Part shown: positions 45,386 to 57,653 of the stretch, piece after piece
How the letters are laid out: every line of letters begins with the position of its first letter
Numbering within the stretch: the first letter of the stretch is position 1
Assembly: GCF_050908995.1 (NCBI RefSeq)
Contig: NC_135118.1
Location: 6,634,001-6,698,000, forward strand
Origin: Andrena cerasifolii
Lineage: Eukaryota > Arthropoda > Insecta > Hymenoptera > Andrenidae
Direction of reading: 5' to 3'
DNA: 64,000 nucleotides
Program-made: the position numbers and the translations under genes
The notes under the pieces: generated by a model
The model's input: the letters and a program-made list of their open reading frames with translations, nothing else
Told to the model about the DNA's origin: nothing
Database searches by the model: none

Positions 45386-48300
45386 TGCCTCGGTGTACCT
45401 ACTAATCTTCCCTCTCAAAGTAGCTGATCTGCCCGCGGGTTTACAAGCACCCCGAATACACCGAGGCACAAAGTCAGTCCTCGTATTTTAAATCCCACAG
45501 AGAAATGCATCCGTGAACACTCGCGACGCTGCAGCATGTCCCAAGCACCCCTTACAAATTTCCAAGCAGGAATTCGCTGCGTAAACGGCCAACGGGTCGC
45601 GCCCGGAGGGAAGAAGGCCCTTCTTGAAGGCGCCTTCGTGGCGTCAGCGTGTGGAATCGGGCTGAGAAATAATCCACCCGGCCTCATAAGCAGCGTGTCA
45701 CATGCAAGCGCGTTGTTGCGGGAGCGGATGTGTTCGCTAAGAACAGGTGGTGCCTAAAGGGCGGAGAGATTTGTAGTTTCATTAGGCAGCGGCTGCTGCT
45801 TATGACGCAGGGACCCGGTTGTCTACAACCACTTACATCGCTACTTACCTGCGTCGTAAGTAACCTCTATGGATCTAACGGTCTCCAGACTCGCGGGAAA
45901 AATTAGCATGTGCGCCCACGCGGGAGCTGCTCCACTAATTCTGGACCGCTAACACGGTTTAAGGATGGTTAAAGCGTGAAAGCGGGTGCTACGCGTTGTT
46001 TCGATGTAACAATATTTGTTAGCCGGAGTGTGATCAAAGAGAAGATCTCTCTGTGTTCATTAGGAGCTATTACAGACGACGAAGAGAGTCGTAGGGTGTT
46101 CTGTGATGGATTTTAGTTGACATTAAAAGCTTGATAATTTCAGTATTTTATTAAAATGTAACACTATTTTTGGCAGGTTCTGTGGATGCGAATTTTTATT
46201 CGACAGGTGGAAACCACCCTTCTACTTAACCAAGTTGCTTTAACTTCTTGGTCTCTAGGTGCTATTTTCTTTTTTAGATAGAAATGCAATCGAAACGAAC
46301 GAATACATCCCCGTACAACCATGTCGTTACTATATAGCTGAAACGACATTGTTATTCTTCGGAATCCTGCTTAAAACGCCACCAATCTCTTTCCAGATAG
46401 TACAGATCATTTGCCGAGATCCCGGGAGATCCTGAAAAAATGGCGGATCGAAAGTTTGCAGCTTCGCGGGACCGCAAAATTGGCTTTCGACGGGATCCAG
46501 CTGGAAAAGTTTCCCCGATTGCAGCCAGGTCGGGTCAGGTAAGGGCGACGAAGAGATTTTAAAGAAGTTGGCCAAATTGCGCGACGATCTCGAGGAAACG
46601 ACACTCTGCTCGCGTGTTCCCGCAGCCGAGACGCCGCCCTGAAAACTTTTTGATGCTGGTGTCGCGCCGGGAGGGGCACCCACGACTTCAATTCCGCATT
46701 CATGCATTCGCACGAAAAAGATGCAGATGGCGTTCGTATAATACGTGGCGGGGAAAGGGCAGCTGCACGGATCCGCCGATTTTGCGGAACGATCTGAATA
46801 AATATACAGCCCTGCCTCTTCTCACGCGTGACGGAGCACGAACCGCGGGCCCCATTGTGCCCCTTTTGTCGCTCAATTAGCCGTCGGGGTGGTTAATCCG
46901 CAGCCTCTTGCTCTCGGTGTAAATATTTTAGCGATACATGTAACCGAAGAGTAAGCGGCTGTAACGACACCTCCAGGTCGTTTATCGTTTATTGATCCTG
47001 AAGATAACATTCCGTAGATATGAATATTTAAGTATGGAATGCTGTTTTTTTTAAATCAAAACGAACTGAAGCATTCCTGAAAGCGTGACCTTATCAAAAA
47101 TCTCTAATCACAAAGTGAAAACGATGTCAACTTCGTTAGAATTGGGGAGCCTAGTGGAAAACAGGCACATGCCACATACCTATGCATAAATTTCAACTTC
47201 TTCGTACCATTAATTCGTCCCTGCAATGCAGTGTAATTCTATCTCCTCCTGATATAACAGCTTGTAGGACGTTTCGCCGAGCAGGATCATATTGAATTTT
47301 CTTCGCGCTGAGAAGAAACAAATGCGTAGTAGAAAAAAGGGCCCACTCGGCTCCTCAGAGACACATGACCTAATAAAATTAATTTTTCAGCCAAAATTTG
47401 ATAGTAGTTGCCATTTACCATCTAATTCAAGTGCCATTTAAACTAATTACAATTTCGCACCGCATTGTCTATGAAAGCAATTTCTCCTTCAATTTGCTTC
47501 TCCTCTAAAATCCTAAAACGGTGGCATGTGTCTGCTTCCCGCTAGGCCCCTCAATTCCAAAGACAAGCAAATAAGAAGCGAATTAACTATAAGTTCGTAT
47601 CGCTTCCCTATCGGCAATAGCATTCGCCAGAAACGGTTCCCACAAATTCCAAATACGAAATTACTACTCGAAACGAGGCTCGTTCCTCGACAAAGAGCAC
47701 CGTGCCACGTCCTCTTAATCCCAGTGTCCCGGCTGACGAACCCTCGCCTCAAGAGACACGCGTGTTACAACGGTTCCTACCGCGTCACGCTCCTTTCGAG
47801 CCGCTCGAGGTGGATGATTATTCCATCGTTTCCTCGTCGCTCTTCTACCTTCTTTTTTTTTTCTCGCGGCCACGAACGTGCCACGGACTCTGATCCGCGG
47901 ATCTCACGGCGTGACGCAACCGCAGCAGCTCTCGAGCCGCCGTGGAACATCCCCCGCGCCCGACGCCACCCCGTTCCTCCACGTCCAACGGGATGTATCG
48001 ACTCGGCAGAAGTGTCTGGACGTGTTTCTGCCCGAAGGCGCCGTAATTACGGGTATCTTTTATAGGCAGGAAGGAGATATTTATACAGCAGACGTACGAG
48101 AGGCGCAGGGGCGGGGGGGGGGGGGATGATCGAGGAGGCCCTCTTCTCCGCGATGACGAGACCTTTTTCTATCCCCGTGGTGATCGGTCGGACGTGAGGA
48201 GGAAGGGGTGTACGCCGTGTATTCGGTACGGCTCCCAGAGTTCGTCCTAACCGCGTTATTTCGTTCCTCCTCTCCTCGCCCGAGCGTGGCGAATTAAGCG

Positions 48301-48461
48301 GCCATTCAACGGAATTCGACGCGTTGAATGTTTCCAAGCTTGTTTGCTTAAACGCACAATACGTCGCCACTCCGAGTGGAATGAATCGATCGAATGCTAT
48401 AACGAGGCGCCCGTGAGGAATCTGATGGACGAGCCGGCGATTGCTACAGGACGACCGATAA
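45386..48461. other. Gene-free stretch
   Basis: I see no supportable gene. GC-rich blocks at 46400-46900 and 47700-48300 keep frames open on both strands (up to 179 codons on plus at 47526-48065) without recognisable domains. A 13-G run is listed separately. Positions 46960-47520 are AT-rich. Confidence 0.5.
48113..48125 (+). repeat. 13-G homopolymer
   Basis: An uninterrupted run of 13 G, preceded by GGGGC, with potential to form G-quadruplex structure. Length in an assembly is often unreliable for such runs. Confidence 0.95.
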
Positions 48462-49493
48462 CACTGTCCAACAAAATTAAACTTTTTTTCTGTTCTGTAA
48501 CGTTCAATAGCCGCGTCTTATAGATTTCTGTGCGCTGGAAACGAATGCGCAAACCGTTTATCACCATCACCCTCGGTTTTCGATAAATTCGATTTTGGAA
48601 AAGAAATGCAAATTTTCAACTTTGCACGTCTTTTGTGTGCAAACAATAATAGTTATTCGGTTGCATGGTCGGTCAAATTATTCTATGAACCCTAGCGAAT
48701 ACAAAGATATAAGTTTAAAGAACGATCAAAGGGAAAAGGACACCCGAAATGCACCAATTTTTGCGTATATCTTGCTATATATTTTAATAACTAAGGGTCT
48801 AGGAGAAAATTTAACTGCTCCACGCGACGCAGCAGAAATTTTTCTTTCGGGAACCACCGACAGAAGTGGTAAGTCACGTTTTGTTTTCAATACAGAAGCG
48901 AAATAGTTTGTCAAAACGTGTGCTGTCGACAGTGGTATTCACGCGCGTTAAGCGATTGTGCGACGCTGAGCGGCTGTATATCGCGTGCCGCCGTTGACTA
49001 CCACTGTCGACGCCGCACGTTTTGCCAAACTGTTTTGCTTCTGTATTGAAAACAAAATGTGTTTTACCACTTCTGCTGATGCTTTCCGAAGGAAAAATGT
49101 CTGCTGCATCGCGTGGAATGGTCAGATTTTCTCCTAGACCCTTAGTTTTGGAAATAAATTTAAAGATATCTGCAAAAGTGGGTGCAATTCGGGTGTTCTT
49201 TTTCCTTTGATCGTTGTTTAAACAGATTTAAATGTTCATAATCCAATAATAACTTATAGCGTTGTATTCGGGAGGGTTCATAGAATAATTTGGCGTAACA
49301 AGCAACCGAATAAGTAATACCGTTTCGACACAATAGATGTTCAAATTTGAAAATTTGCAGTTTTTTTTCAAAATCGAATTTCTCAAAAACTGAGGGTGAT
49401 GGCGACAAACGGTTTGCAGATTCGTGTTCAGCGCACAAAAATCTATAAGAAACGGCTATTGAATCTTACAGATCAAAAAGGTGTTGAACAGTG
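48462..49493. mobile_element. 1.03-kb foldback element with CACTGT ends
   Basis: Left arm 48462-48936 and right arm 48999-49493 are long imperfect inverted repeats around a 62-bp centre. The outer ends are CACTGT on the left and ACAGTG on the right. TAA lies directly outside both ends (48459-48461 and 49494-49496), consistent with a 3-bp target duplication. CACTG-type ends with 3-bp duplications suggest a CACTA-like element, while TAA also fits PIF/Harbinger, so the superfamily is open. Each arm keeps a 62-codon frame running outward (minus 48726-48914, plus 49022-49210) whose peptides are about 66% identical. Confidence 0.85.
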
Positions 49494-49496
49494 TAA

Positions 49497-51514
49497 TGGA
49501 ACAAGGGGATCCTTCTGGATACCATAAGGGAGCGGATCCATCTTGAATTTCTTTGCTTATCTCCTCCTTTACGGGGATACTTTTTATCGTGGCGCTTCTT
49601 TTAGACAATTTCTCGCCTCTGTTTAAGAATCTTTAAGAATCTTGAGACTCTGTGCAAATATTAGAGCTTCTTGATTCTTGGAGGATCGTTCGATTAACTG
49701 GACTGAAGAATGTAAAGTCTAGGGGAGGGGCGATGAGGGGGGGGATGGTGATAGAGGGAGAAACGGTGAGCGAGTTAATTTCATAGCTGATCACCCCGGG
49801 TAATCCGAGCTGGGGCGGCGCCAGTGATGCGGAAAACAAAGCTGCAGGGTGCGACGAGTCACCCTACCAAGCTTTTCCGAGTCGTACGTCATAAGTGCTT
49901 CCGCGCTAGATTCATCATCTTAGCCAGCTTCCCGACCGGGGTTATCCACTTCTTCCACCCTTGTCGACGATGCTAGACGGCACGGTGACGGGGATTATTC
50001 TGCTTGAACCGCCCTGAGACCTCGCCTTCCATCGTGTAACAAATCTTCTGCTTACCAATCTCTTCTTGCCTCTATTCCACTGCTTCATCGTGTCGAACTT
50101 AAACGAATAGTCGTTTTCTCTACATACGAGTACCTTCCGCGATGACTTTCTTATACGGAACGACTTCCAAAATTCGAGAGGAACGACACCATGTTAGTTT
50201 CTCAGATTTTTACTCTCCTAAGGCCACTGGTATCGGAAACAGCAAGTTTCGATCCTTTCAATTCAAATTCCACCCTCCACCTTTCATCCCCCAAAAGCAG
50301 CGTACATTTCATCCACCACCATCCGCCACTGTTAGCGCCGTTAACGCGACTCCTGCTTCCCATTCGTTAGCGCCACTTAACGTTCCACTTCCTCCACCTC
50401 CCCCGGATACGCTGCCGCGGCGTGATTCCGCTACAACCGTAAACGCGTCAAGCGGCGCGGGTAAAAACGCGGCGCATACGGTTCAGCCCCCCTCGGGTGA
50501 TTTTTATGCGTGCATAAAACCGACATCGTTAAAACGCCTCGTGGCGGGAGGAGAGATTCCTGGGCACCCGGCGGGAAGGAGAAGCGGTGGATGGCGAAGG
50601 TGAGACAGAGACGGGGGGTGGTAAAACGTTGGAGGATGAAGAAGAGTGCGTGGGGCGTGAGTTGCGTACACACCGCAGCGCCCTAATGGTGGCTGCTTAC
50701 GAGTTGATTTATTTATCGGAGTGGCAATGCCACGACGAATCCACCCCTAAGAGCACGCCAGATTAGCCGTGCCCCTGTGTGTATCTTTCTCGCGGCTCTA
50801 TGGACGCATAATAGACACACGCGTGATAGACGAGAGAACGACACTCTACGCGGCGCGTCACGCCGAGAAGAATCGCGACCCCCCGGGCGACAACGCCGAG
50901 GAAGTGACGAATGTGCGTGCACGCAGATACAATGTGACGAGGGTGAAGCGTTTTCGTTAATATTTACTTGTACAAGCCTGGACACGTATATTCTCGTTGT
51001 TTGCGCACGGTTAGTACGCGGGCTTGAGGATTATTGCAGGCCTCTTGAGGGTGGAAATGAATTTTTTGGGGGTATTGGGGATAGTTGTGGAAGGGGCGGT
51101 GATCCTTGAGCTTTTTTGGTGGGTGGTGCTTCTTTGGGTTGCGTGGATGATTTAGTTATTTATGGGGTGCAAAGGGTGGTTTACGTGGCAGAGTTTGATT
51201 GAATAAAACTGTGAGGATGATACTTATTATTTATTGAAGAACAGAATATTAAAGGAGTTGTCAAGTATTCCGTTTGCCTGATATCAGAAATTGTAGTTAG
51301 CTCAAACAAAAAATTAAAAAAGGTTGGCAATCTGAACCAGCAAAAAGAGAAAATATTGAGAAACAAAGAAATGGCACCGTCTTAAAAAAAGTTTATCAAT
51401 TTTAGCAAAAAAAAAAATTATTTTGTATCGTAGTAATTCAGTTTTGCAAACATTTGCAAAATTCTAGCTCGAACGATACAGTAGCATCTACCGAGTATGC
51501 CTGATATGTCTGAA
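49497..51514. other. Gene-free stretch
   Basis: I see no supportable gene. A plus frame of 153 codons at 50142-50603 is Pro/Ser-rich and overlaps minus frames. Composition turns AT-rich after about 51180. Confidence 0.5.
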
Positions 51515-51740
51515 ATGGATCGGCACACTTGGTTTTTTGGCAATCAGGTCTGGAATCCGGAAGGATATTGTTCTCATCGCGATGCCCCTATTCCGCTATA
51601 AATGAATATTTTTACTTACAATTTTTTATAGTCTTAAAAGGGGACAGAAGAAAGCTGTAAACGCGCAAAATGATACGTGCAATACTGTTTCTTTTCTGAA
51701 AAATATTTTTTTTTCCAGCTGTAACAATAGAAAGACCTTA
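51515..51740 (+). repeat. Uninterrupted relative of the unit at 7234-8727
   Basis: Starts ATGGATCGGCAC, continues through GGATATTGTTCTCATCGCGA, TCTTAAAAGGGGACAG and CAAAATGATACGTGCAATAC, and ends with a T-rich tract, CCAGCTGTAACAATAG and AAAGACCTTA. At both places where the other copy carries a GGTGAATG element, this copy has a bare TA (in TCTTAAAAGG and in GCAATACTGT). I do not recognise its origin. Confidence 0.72.
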
Positions 51741-54700
51741 AAGTTTAACTAAGGCTTGAACTCTGCATTGAGTGAACTATGATCATGAGATTATTAATTC
51801 GAGTGCTAAAGCGGGACAGTTTATTCAAATTCGATTAACTTGAAAATGTAGGATCTACTAATTACATCATTAATAATTCCAACTGTAAGCGATCTTGACC
51901 AGCCTGCACATCGAGGTGGTTGAAGATTATGTCAAAGGTAGGAGTTGGATAGTCGGTGAAAAGAATAGACGCTGTGGGTTTTTACACTGGAAAGTAAAGT
52001 TATCCGACAGGCTAGCTCGATTTCAATTCTTCCAAGTCGAACGTAACAGCATTCCACCATTAACACGTCGTGTACGCGCGTGCATTATTATGTGTGGCAT
52101 AGTAATCGGTCTTGGGAACGAGCCACTCGGCATCAGAATCACGTTTCCCATAATCTCCGGTAATCTCATAAATAATGCGCGGACTACGTGCGACGAGCCC
52201 GTCCGCCGTGTACCAAAAGCAGACACTCGTTTACCTGCTTTAAATCCGACAGATTCGTAACTGCAACACGAAATTCGAAATTTACATTACGCGATTTACA
52301 TCGCTAAATAATACCGGGGAAATTTTTCGAAAATAAAAACAAATTATTAATTATCTACTAAAAAGTCTCCCGTGTAATTACATGAGAATATATCGATCTT
52401 TCAAGAACCTGTCTCCTAAATATATTTGATAACCACCCTGGGTCCATAAAATCATTTTCAAGCTTGTAAATTCTCTGCTTTGAACCACGCCGGATTCATT
52501 GCCAAACAAAGCGCTGCTTCGAGCCTCCGACACGTACCCCCGAGCTTTCGGGGGGAAAAAAGCAAATACGATATCGCGAAACAAAAACGAGTTATGCATC
52601 GGATTCAGCTCGAAGCCCTCCCCCTTCCGCCTATTTCCCCGCTCCGTGCTCCGAATTAATGCCAAGAAAATCCCAGCTCGGTCTCCAATAAAAACCAACA
52701 ATGCCAGGGTGCAATCCTCTTTTTTTTTTTTTGCGAAAACAGAGAAATTGGGGGGAGGGTTTTCGTCGATCCGGCTACACACAAAAGCACGTGTACGCCG
52801 GGCTATGGAGACGAGGAGACGCTCGCGAATGACCGAGCAGTCGTCCATATTCCCAGGTATTCGACCTCGATTTTCACCCCTGTGAACCGAAGCGGGGATG
52901 AGCGCAGGGGCGGCGAGGGGAGGAACGGGGATAGCCGGGGAACCGAGGAGGGTGAGATCGGATTGACCTCGCGATTTGACGCTGTGCAAACGCACCGGCC
53001 AATTATCTGCAGTCTCTCCCTTTTTCGGATTTCATGCCCATTGTGTGCAACGACCCCAATGCCAGAGGATCGCGCACGCAGCCTCTGTGCACTTTCGGCG
53101 AGGGTGCAACGTGCTACTGCATCGCCTTGCTCTTGTTGCGACGTCACTCTTCCCCCGATGGTATTTTCCAACCCCATCGCTGCTTTATAAAACCATGACG
53201 TATGGTAGGCGATGTGTTTGTATTCTTTGCGATATGCATTGCTTTCATCTGCTGTGAAATTCTAGGGAAATGTGTTTTCTGCTTATTCGTAGTTCTTTAT
53301 GTAGCTTTTGGTAGGTAAGCGTTAATTTGTGGAGATTTGGACAGCGCGATTAGTACCTAAATTCAATTTTTGGGTGATGATTTATGGGGAAGGAGCAGGG
53401 AATTTGAGAGTATTTAAGAAGCTTTAAAAGTATATAAAGTGGTATCAGTAAAGGGATGCTTCAGTTTCTCCTGTGTAAATTGAAGTCCCTTTCGAGATGT
53501 GAAAGATAAATTGAGGAGCTGAAATGGCACGTGATGCAAACGCGGGATGTGAGATTTTTATTATTTTCTTCTCAACCATTGTAATGTTGGTAAATACCTA
53601 CTTATATCTGCTTTAACTTGCAACATCCCTAGAAACTAAAACAAATTATTCTAACACTTACACCATTTATCATTTCAACTCCTTGATTCTGCTATTTATA
53701 CAGAAGATTGTATTTTTATTTCCAGCTCGTTGAAGGTATATCAAACCTCATACCTACGACACTTTAATCAATTTATACCCATCTGACAGTGACCTTTCAC
53801 ATCAGCTTCCTCACCATTACATTCAGAAATTCTGAATCCAATTACCACCTAAAAAATGCCACAAATAGTCCACCACTATAGGTTCAAATAACCTCTCTGA
53901 CCCTCCAAGCAACTGTTCAATACACGAGCTACCAAAGATTCACAGCCCCCGCTAAAAATCCAGTAGAGCACAGACCCGCGCTCATAATCGCCGTCATTCC
54001 TCAACGAAGGGTTTTATCATTTTACAAACGACGAAACGGATAATATTGACGCTCGAGCTGGAACCGTAGTCGACGTAACAGTCGCGTGTATCCGAAGGCA
54101 CGTCACGGCTGGTGATTTCTTCATTACCAGCCTATCTCCCCGCTGCTTCCATTCCCCTTTCCTTCGCAGGACACACGGGTCCTTGTCGAAATCCTTTGGA
54201 TATATACATACGTACACACGTAGCAGCGGGAAGGATGGAGGCGAGAGAGAGATCGAGTGCGATGAAAAACGAGGGGGTTGAGAGGACGAGCAGCGCGTCA
54301 CACAGAAGTTATACGCCCGTCCGAGTGGCGAGGACAAAGGGAGCATTTTATTATCGAATGCCACTATCCCTGGCGCAGCCAACTTGTGCGAAACTCCTCC
54401 GCTTGACGCGCTGCAATAATATTTTCCCGTGTCTCGCCCCGTTATATCGCCACGCTAATTTATGTCGTGCTGCACTTAACGATTCCCCGCACTAGCAATC
54501 TTCACTGTCAGCTTCCCGCTTTCAGGAGACGCGCGTCATCGGCGTCCGTGCTCTTCTCCCTTCGTGATACTCATACATACGTGTCGTTTTATCATCGAAT
54601 TATACGGCTCTTAATACATAGTTCCCTGAGATCGTCCGTCACTTTCTTTTTCAAGCCGGTGTCTGAGCAACACGGGGACGCACCGAAGAACGTCAGCGGA

Positions 54701-54742
54701 ATAAATCGGGGTTTATTTGCGTAGGTACTAGCTCTTACCTGC
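51741..54742. other. Gene-free stretch with the window's longest open frame
   Basis: The longest open frame in the window is on minus at 52378-52995 (205 codons). It has no recognisable domain, overlaps a 128-codon plus frame and crosses a long T homopolymer read as a Lys run, so I do not call it a gene. Positions 53270-53900 are AT-rich and featureless. Confidence 0.5.
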
Positions 54743-54876
54743 AAGTATAGATATAGGTATATACATATATTTCATTTTGGAAGCATAGATATACATATAT
54801 TTCATTTAGGAAGCATAGATATACATATATTTAATTTAGGAAGCATAGATATACATATATTTTATTTAGGAAGCAT
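54743..54876 (+). repeat. 30-bp tandem repeat array
   Basis: Three nearly identical 30-base units at 54781-54870 (AAGCATAGATATACATATAT plus TT(C/A/T)ATTTAGG) follow a diverged unit before 54780. The array runs directly into the left arm of the large inverted repeat. Related TTTCATTTAGGAAGCAT motifs also occur inside that repeat. Confidence 0.92.
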
Positions 54877-55229
54877 AAACGATACAATTCTAAAGTACAT
54901 ATATGTATATCTATGCTTCCCGAAAAAAATGTACGTACGTCTATGCTACCTAACTGAAATATACCTATATATAACTATGTTTCCTAAATGAAACATATAT
55001 TTCCTAATGCTATATATATATATAATGTTATATTATATATTACATTATATTATATTATATTATATTATATATTATACATATATTTCATTTAGGAAGCATT
55101 AGGAAATATATGTTTCATTTAGGAAACATAGTTATATATAGGTATATTTCAGTTAGGTAGCATAGACGTACGTACATTTTTTTCGGGAAGCATAGATATA
55201 CATATATGTACTTTAGAATTGTATCGTTT
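54877..55229. repeat. Perfect 135-bp inverted repeat around an AT-rich centre
   Basis: The left arm 54877-55011 and right arm 55095-55229 are exact reverse complements over 135 bases by base-by-base comparison. The 83-bp centre consists mostly of TATAT/ATTAT. A transcript through this would form a 135-bp hairpin. Absence of any mismatch means recent origin or ongoing gene conversion. The 30-bp array abuts the left arm only. I see no terminal target duplication typical of a transposon. Confidence 0.92.
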
Positions 55230-55328
55230 GGAAGTGGGCTTGAGGAATCTTGCTTCGGTATCCTCTGAATGGCGAGGATTCGAAGCTTGATAACATTTTA
55301 CTCGCGAAGTAGCGTAGGTACAGTAACT

Positions 55329-55762
55329 GACAAGAGAACACCCCGAACCCAGAAATACAAAAAATTTTGAAACCTTGTGAATATGTAGGGAATTTCCTCC
55401 CGATTATAACGCAATTTTTGTTTGCTGCCCAAATTCACTCTAAGAGGGTGTAATTGACCCCTGAAAATCCGGTTATTTTCCGATTTTGTATTATAACTCG
55501 TGAACTGTAAAATAATTGTTTAATAAATGATAGATCTAATTAAAAGAAGTAACTTTTGTCTTGAAACGTTTTTTCTATCTTTTACAGTTCGCGAGTTACA
55601 ACACAAAATCGAAAAATTTACGAATTTTCAGGGGTTAATTTCACCCCCTTCGAGTGAATTTGGGCAGCCAACAAAATTGCGTTGTAATCAGGAGGAAATC
55701 CCCTACATATTCACAAAGTTTCATAATTTTTTTAATTTTCTGGTTCGGGATCTTCCCTTGTG
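55329..55762. mobile_element. 434-bp palindromic MITE with AGTAACT target duplication
   Basis: The two halves are inverted repeats of about 190 bp each, pairing through blocks such as GTGAATATGTAGGG, CCCAAATTCACTC and CCCCTGAAAAT. The ends are (G/C)ACAAG when read inward. AGTAACT is directly repeated at 55322-55328 and 55763-55769, a perfect 7-bp duplication. Seven to eight bases would fit P-element- or hAT-like targeting, but the ends match neither well, so I leave the superfamily open. No coding frame is meaningful here because any frame crosses the palindrome. Confidence 0.87.
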
Positions 55763-55769
55763 AGTAACT

Positions 55770-57011
55770 AAGTGAATAATCATCAATGGGATTGTATTGT
55801 GGTTGAAGAGATTTAACTAAACTGTGATTTAGGATTCTGAATACATATTCGCTCCTTTCTGCTGAGTGTCGTGCTTAACATACAGCACCTGATAAATTTT
55901 AAATTCATTGCATAGCTATTTCAATTCTAATCACTGCATACTGTACAGAGTAACGCATGTACTTTATTATCACATACCTTTCATGGGATCCCTTAATTCT
56001 GTTATATCTCCAACCTCTTTTTCGCCATATTACAGATTTTTTCAAGTGCTCGACTGTCACGGGGTTGATACAACGGACGCACCTTCATTTGCAGGCGAAA
56101 TGGCCCGGGGGATCGGGGGTGAAAAAAATGAAAATTTACCACGGCTCGTGAGCGACCGCTGTAGAAACGAAATCTCGCACAACCGGCGGGCGTGTTGAAC
56201 ATAGTCGGTGTCACGACTGTTTTATTCTACTAATGCCTCACGCTCTTTGTCAGCTGTTCACACATTTATTCACACACATGTGTGAAACTGTTACATGTTA
56301 CATACATAGACGTTGCTCTCCGCCATCTACATTTCACCGTGAATATAACGGTGTCTACTTTAACAAACATCGAAAAACCTCAAATCCTTATACACGCATC
56401 CCTCAATAATTACAATTCAATAATTTATCCATCATGCGACATCTTGCGAAATAAGTAAGACTTATGCAATCCTACTTTGAGAAAAAACGAATGAATTCCG
56501 AAGTTTATCTTACGATTCTTTGAACATCAGTTTCCAACGCGATGCAGTCAAAGTATCCCTGCTCCAGCTTTTTCCACAATAAAGCGATTTCCCAGCTACC
56601 GAAGTCTTCACAACTACACCGTGCTTAATTTGCATGATATCGCACACACCCACCCACACACATGAGTATCAGATTCTATCAGACTGAAACTCTATCAGAA
56701 GAACTGACTCTGAAGAACGCTGTGAACGCTGGAAGCGTCAAAGAGGGACATCGTCGCATATTTTCCACCCCACGCGACAGGGGAGGTAATAATAAAACCG
56801 GAACCAGCCCGCGTTCTATATAAAACTGAAGCGGCGCACTTTTCCAGCCGCGCCGTGTATTCGAGTCCTCGCTTTGAATACAGCGTCCGTAGAACGGCAA
56901 TAAAGAGTTTTGACAAACGCGGCACGGGGAGGGTTGGCGGGGTGGTGTGGAGGCGCGCGTGAACCCTACCCCCGGTTGCACCGTGCACGCTGTGCAGCTA
57001 TGCACCGCCAG
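55770..57011. other. Gene-free stretch
   Basis: I see no gene. The stretch is AT-rich to about 56660, with a CACACATGTGTG-type palindrome near 56272-56285. It is GC-rich after that, with overlapping frames up to 113 codons. Confidence 0.5.
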
Positions 57012-57122
57012 CTTTTTCATTTGCCCCGGAAAAACGAATGAACGTCGCTCCTGACGACAAACGGCGAGTACACGTCGCGTACACGAATACCGGAGCTGGC
57101 GTTTATGCGTTTTATTCGGCCA
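57012..57122 (+). repeat. Diverged direct duplication near 57 kb, first copy
   Basis: Aligns collinearly with 57549-57653. Shared blocks are CTTTTTCATTT, GACGA(C/T)AAACGGC, the identical GTACACGTCGCGTACACGAA and TTTTATT. The last-but-one block itself contains a GTACACG/GTACACG direct repeat. Noncoding. Confidence 0.72.
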
Positions 57123-57548
57123 ACAGCCGCGCTGCGATCACAATAATACAACAGTGGCGAAATATTGCGCGATCAGGGGCTACTTGAAGCTTTCACTGGT
57201 CCGTCATCTGGACGCAAGGGTTATCTTGAAATTAGTAGAAAAAATTCAAAGAGGCATATCTGTGAAGATAATTTTGGTAGTCACATTGTCCCTTAAACTA
57301 AAACAAAAGGAGGAGTTGTCACTGAAATCTCTGTGTTATCTTCATCCACCCTACCTCACAGTCGCTTAATTCGTCAATCCGAAGGAGAAGAAAGTGTTTT
57401 TGTAATCTTGTCAATACTTCTACGTAAAATACAAATCTTTTGTTGATAAACATCTTCTGACAACAAAGGAAACTCTGTAGGACCACATTCTCGGTGTGCA
57501 AAAGCGCGAATCGTCACCCTGACAGACGAAGCACCGGTGTCACGATGA
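57123..57548. other. Spacer between the two duplicate copies
   Basis: I see no gene or repeat in these roughly 430 bases. The stretch is AT-leaning, with short unrecognised open frames. Confidence 0.45.
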
Positions 57549-57653
57549 CTTTTTCATTTCGGCGGGCAAAAGCGAGCGAAAATCGGCGCGACGATAAACG
57601 GCCGGGTACACGTCGCGTACACGAATACACGACCGAGCGTTTTATTTCGGGCC
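57549..57653 (+). repeat. Diverged direct duplication near 57 kb, second copy
   Basis: Relative of 57012-57122, including the identical GTACACGTCGCGTACACGAA core at about 57605-57624. The copies start about 537 bp apart. Confidence 0.72.

Noticed and set aside
52378..52995. Longest open frame (205 codons, minus)
   Set aside because: It has no domain, crosses a T homopolymer giving a Lys run, and overlaps an open plus frame, so it looks composition-driven.
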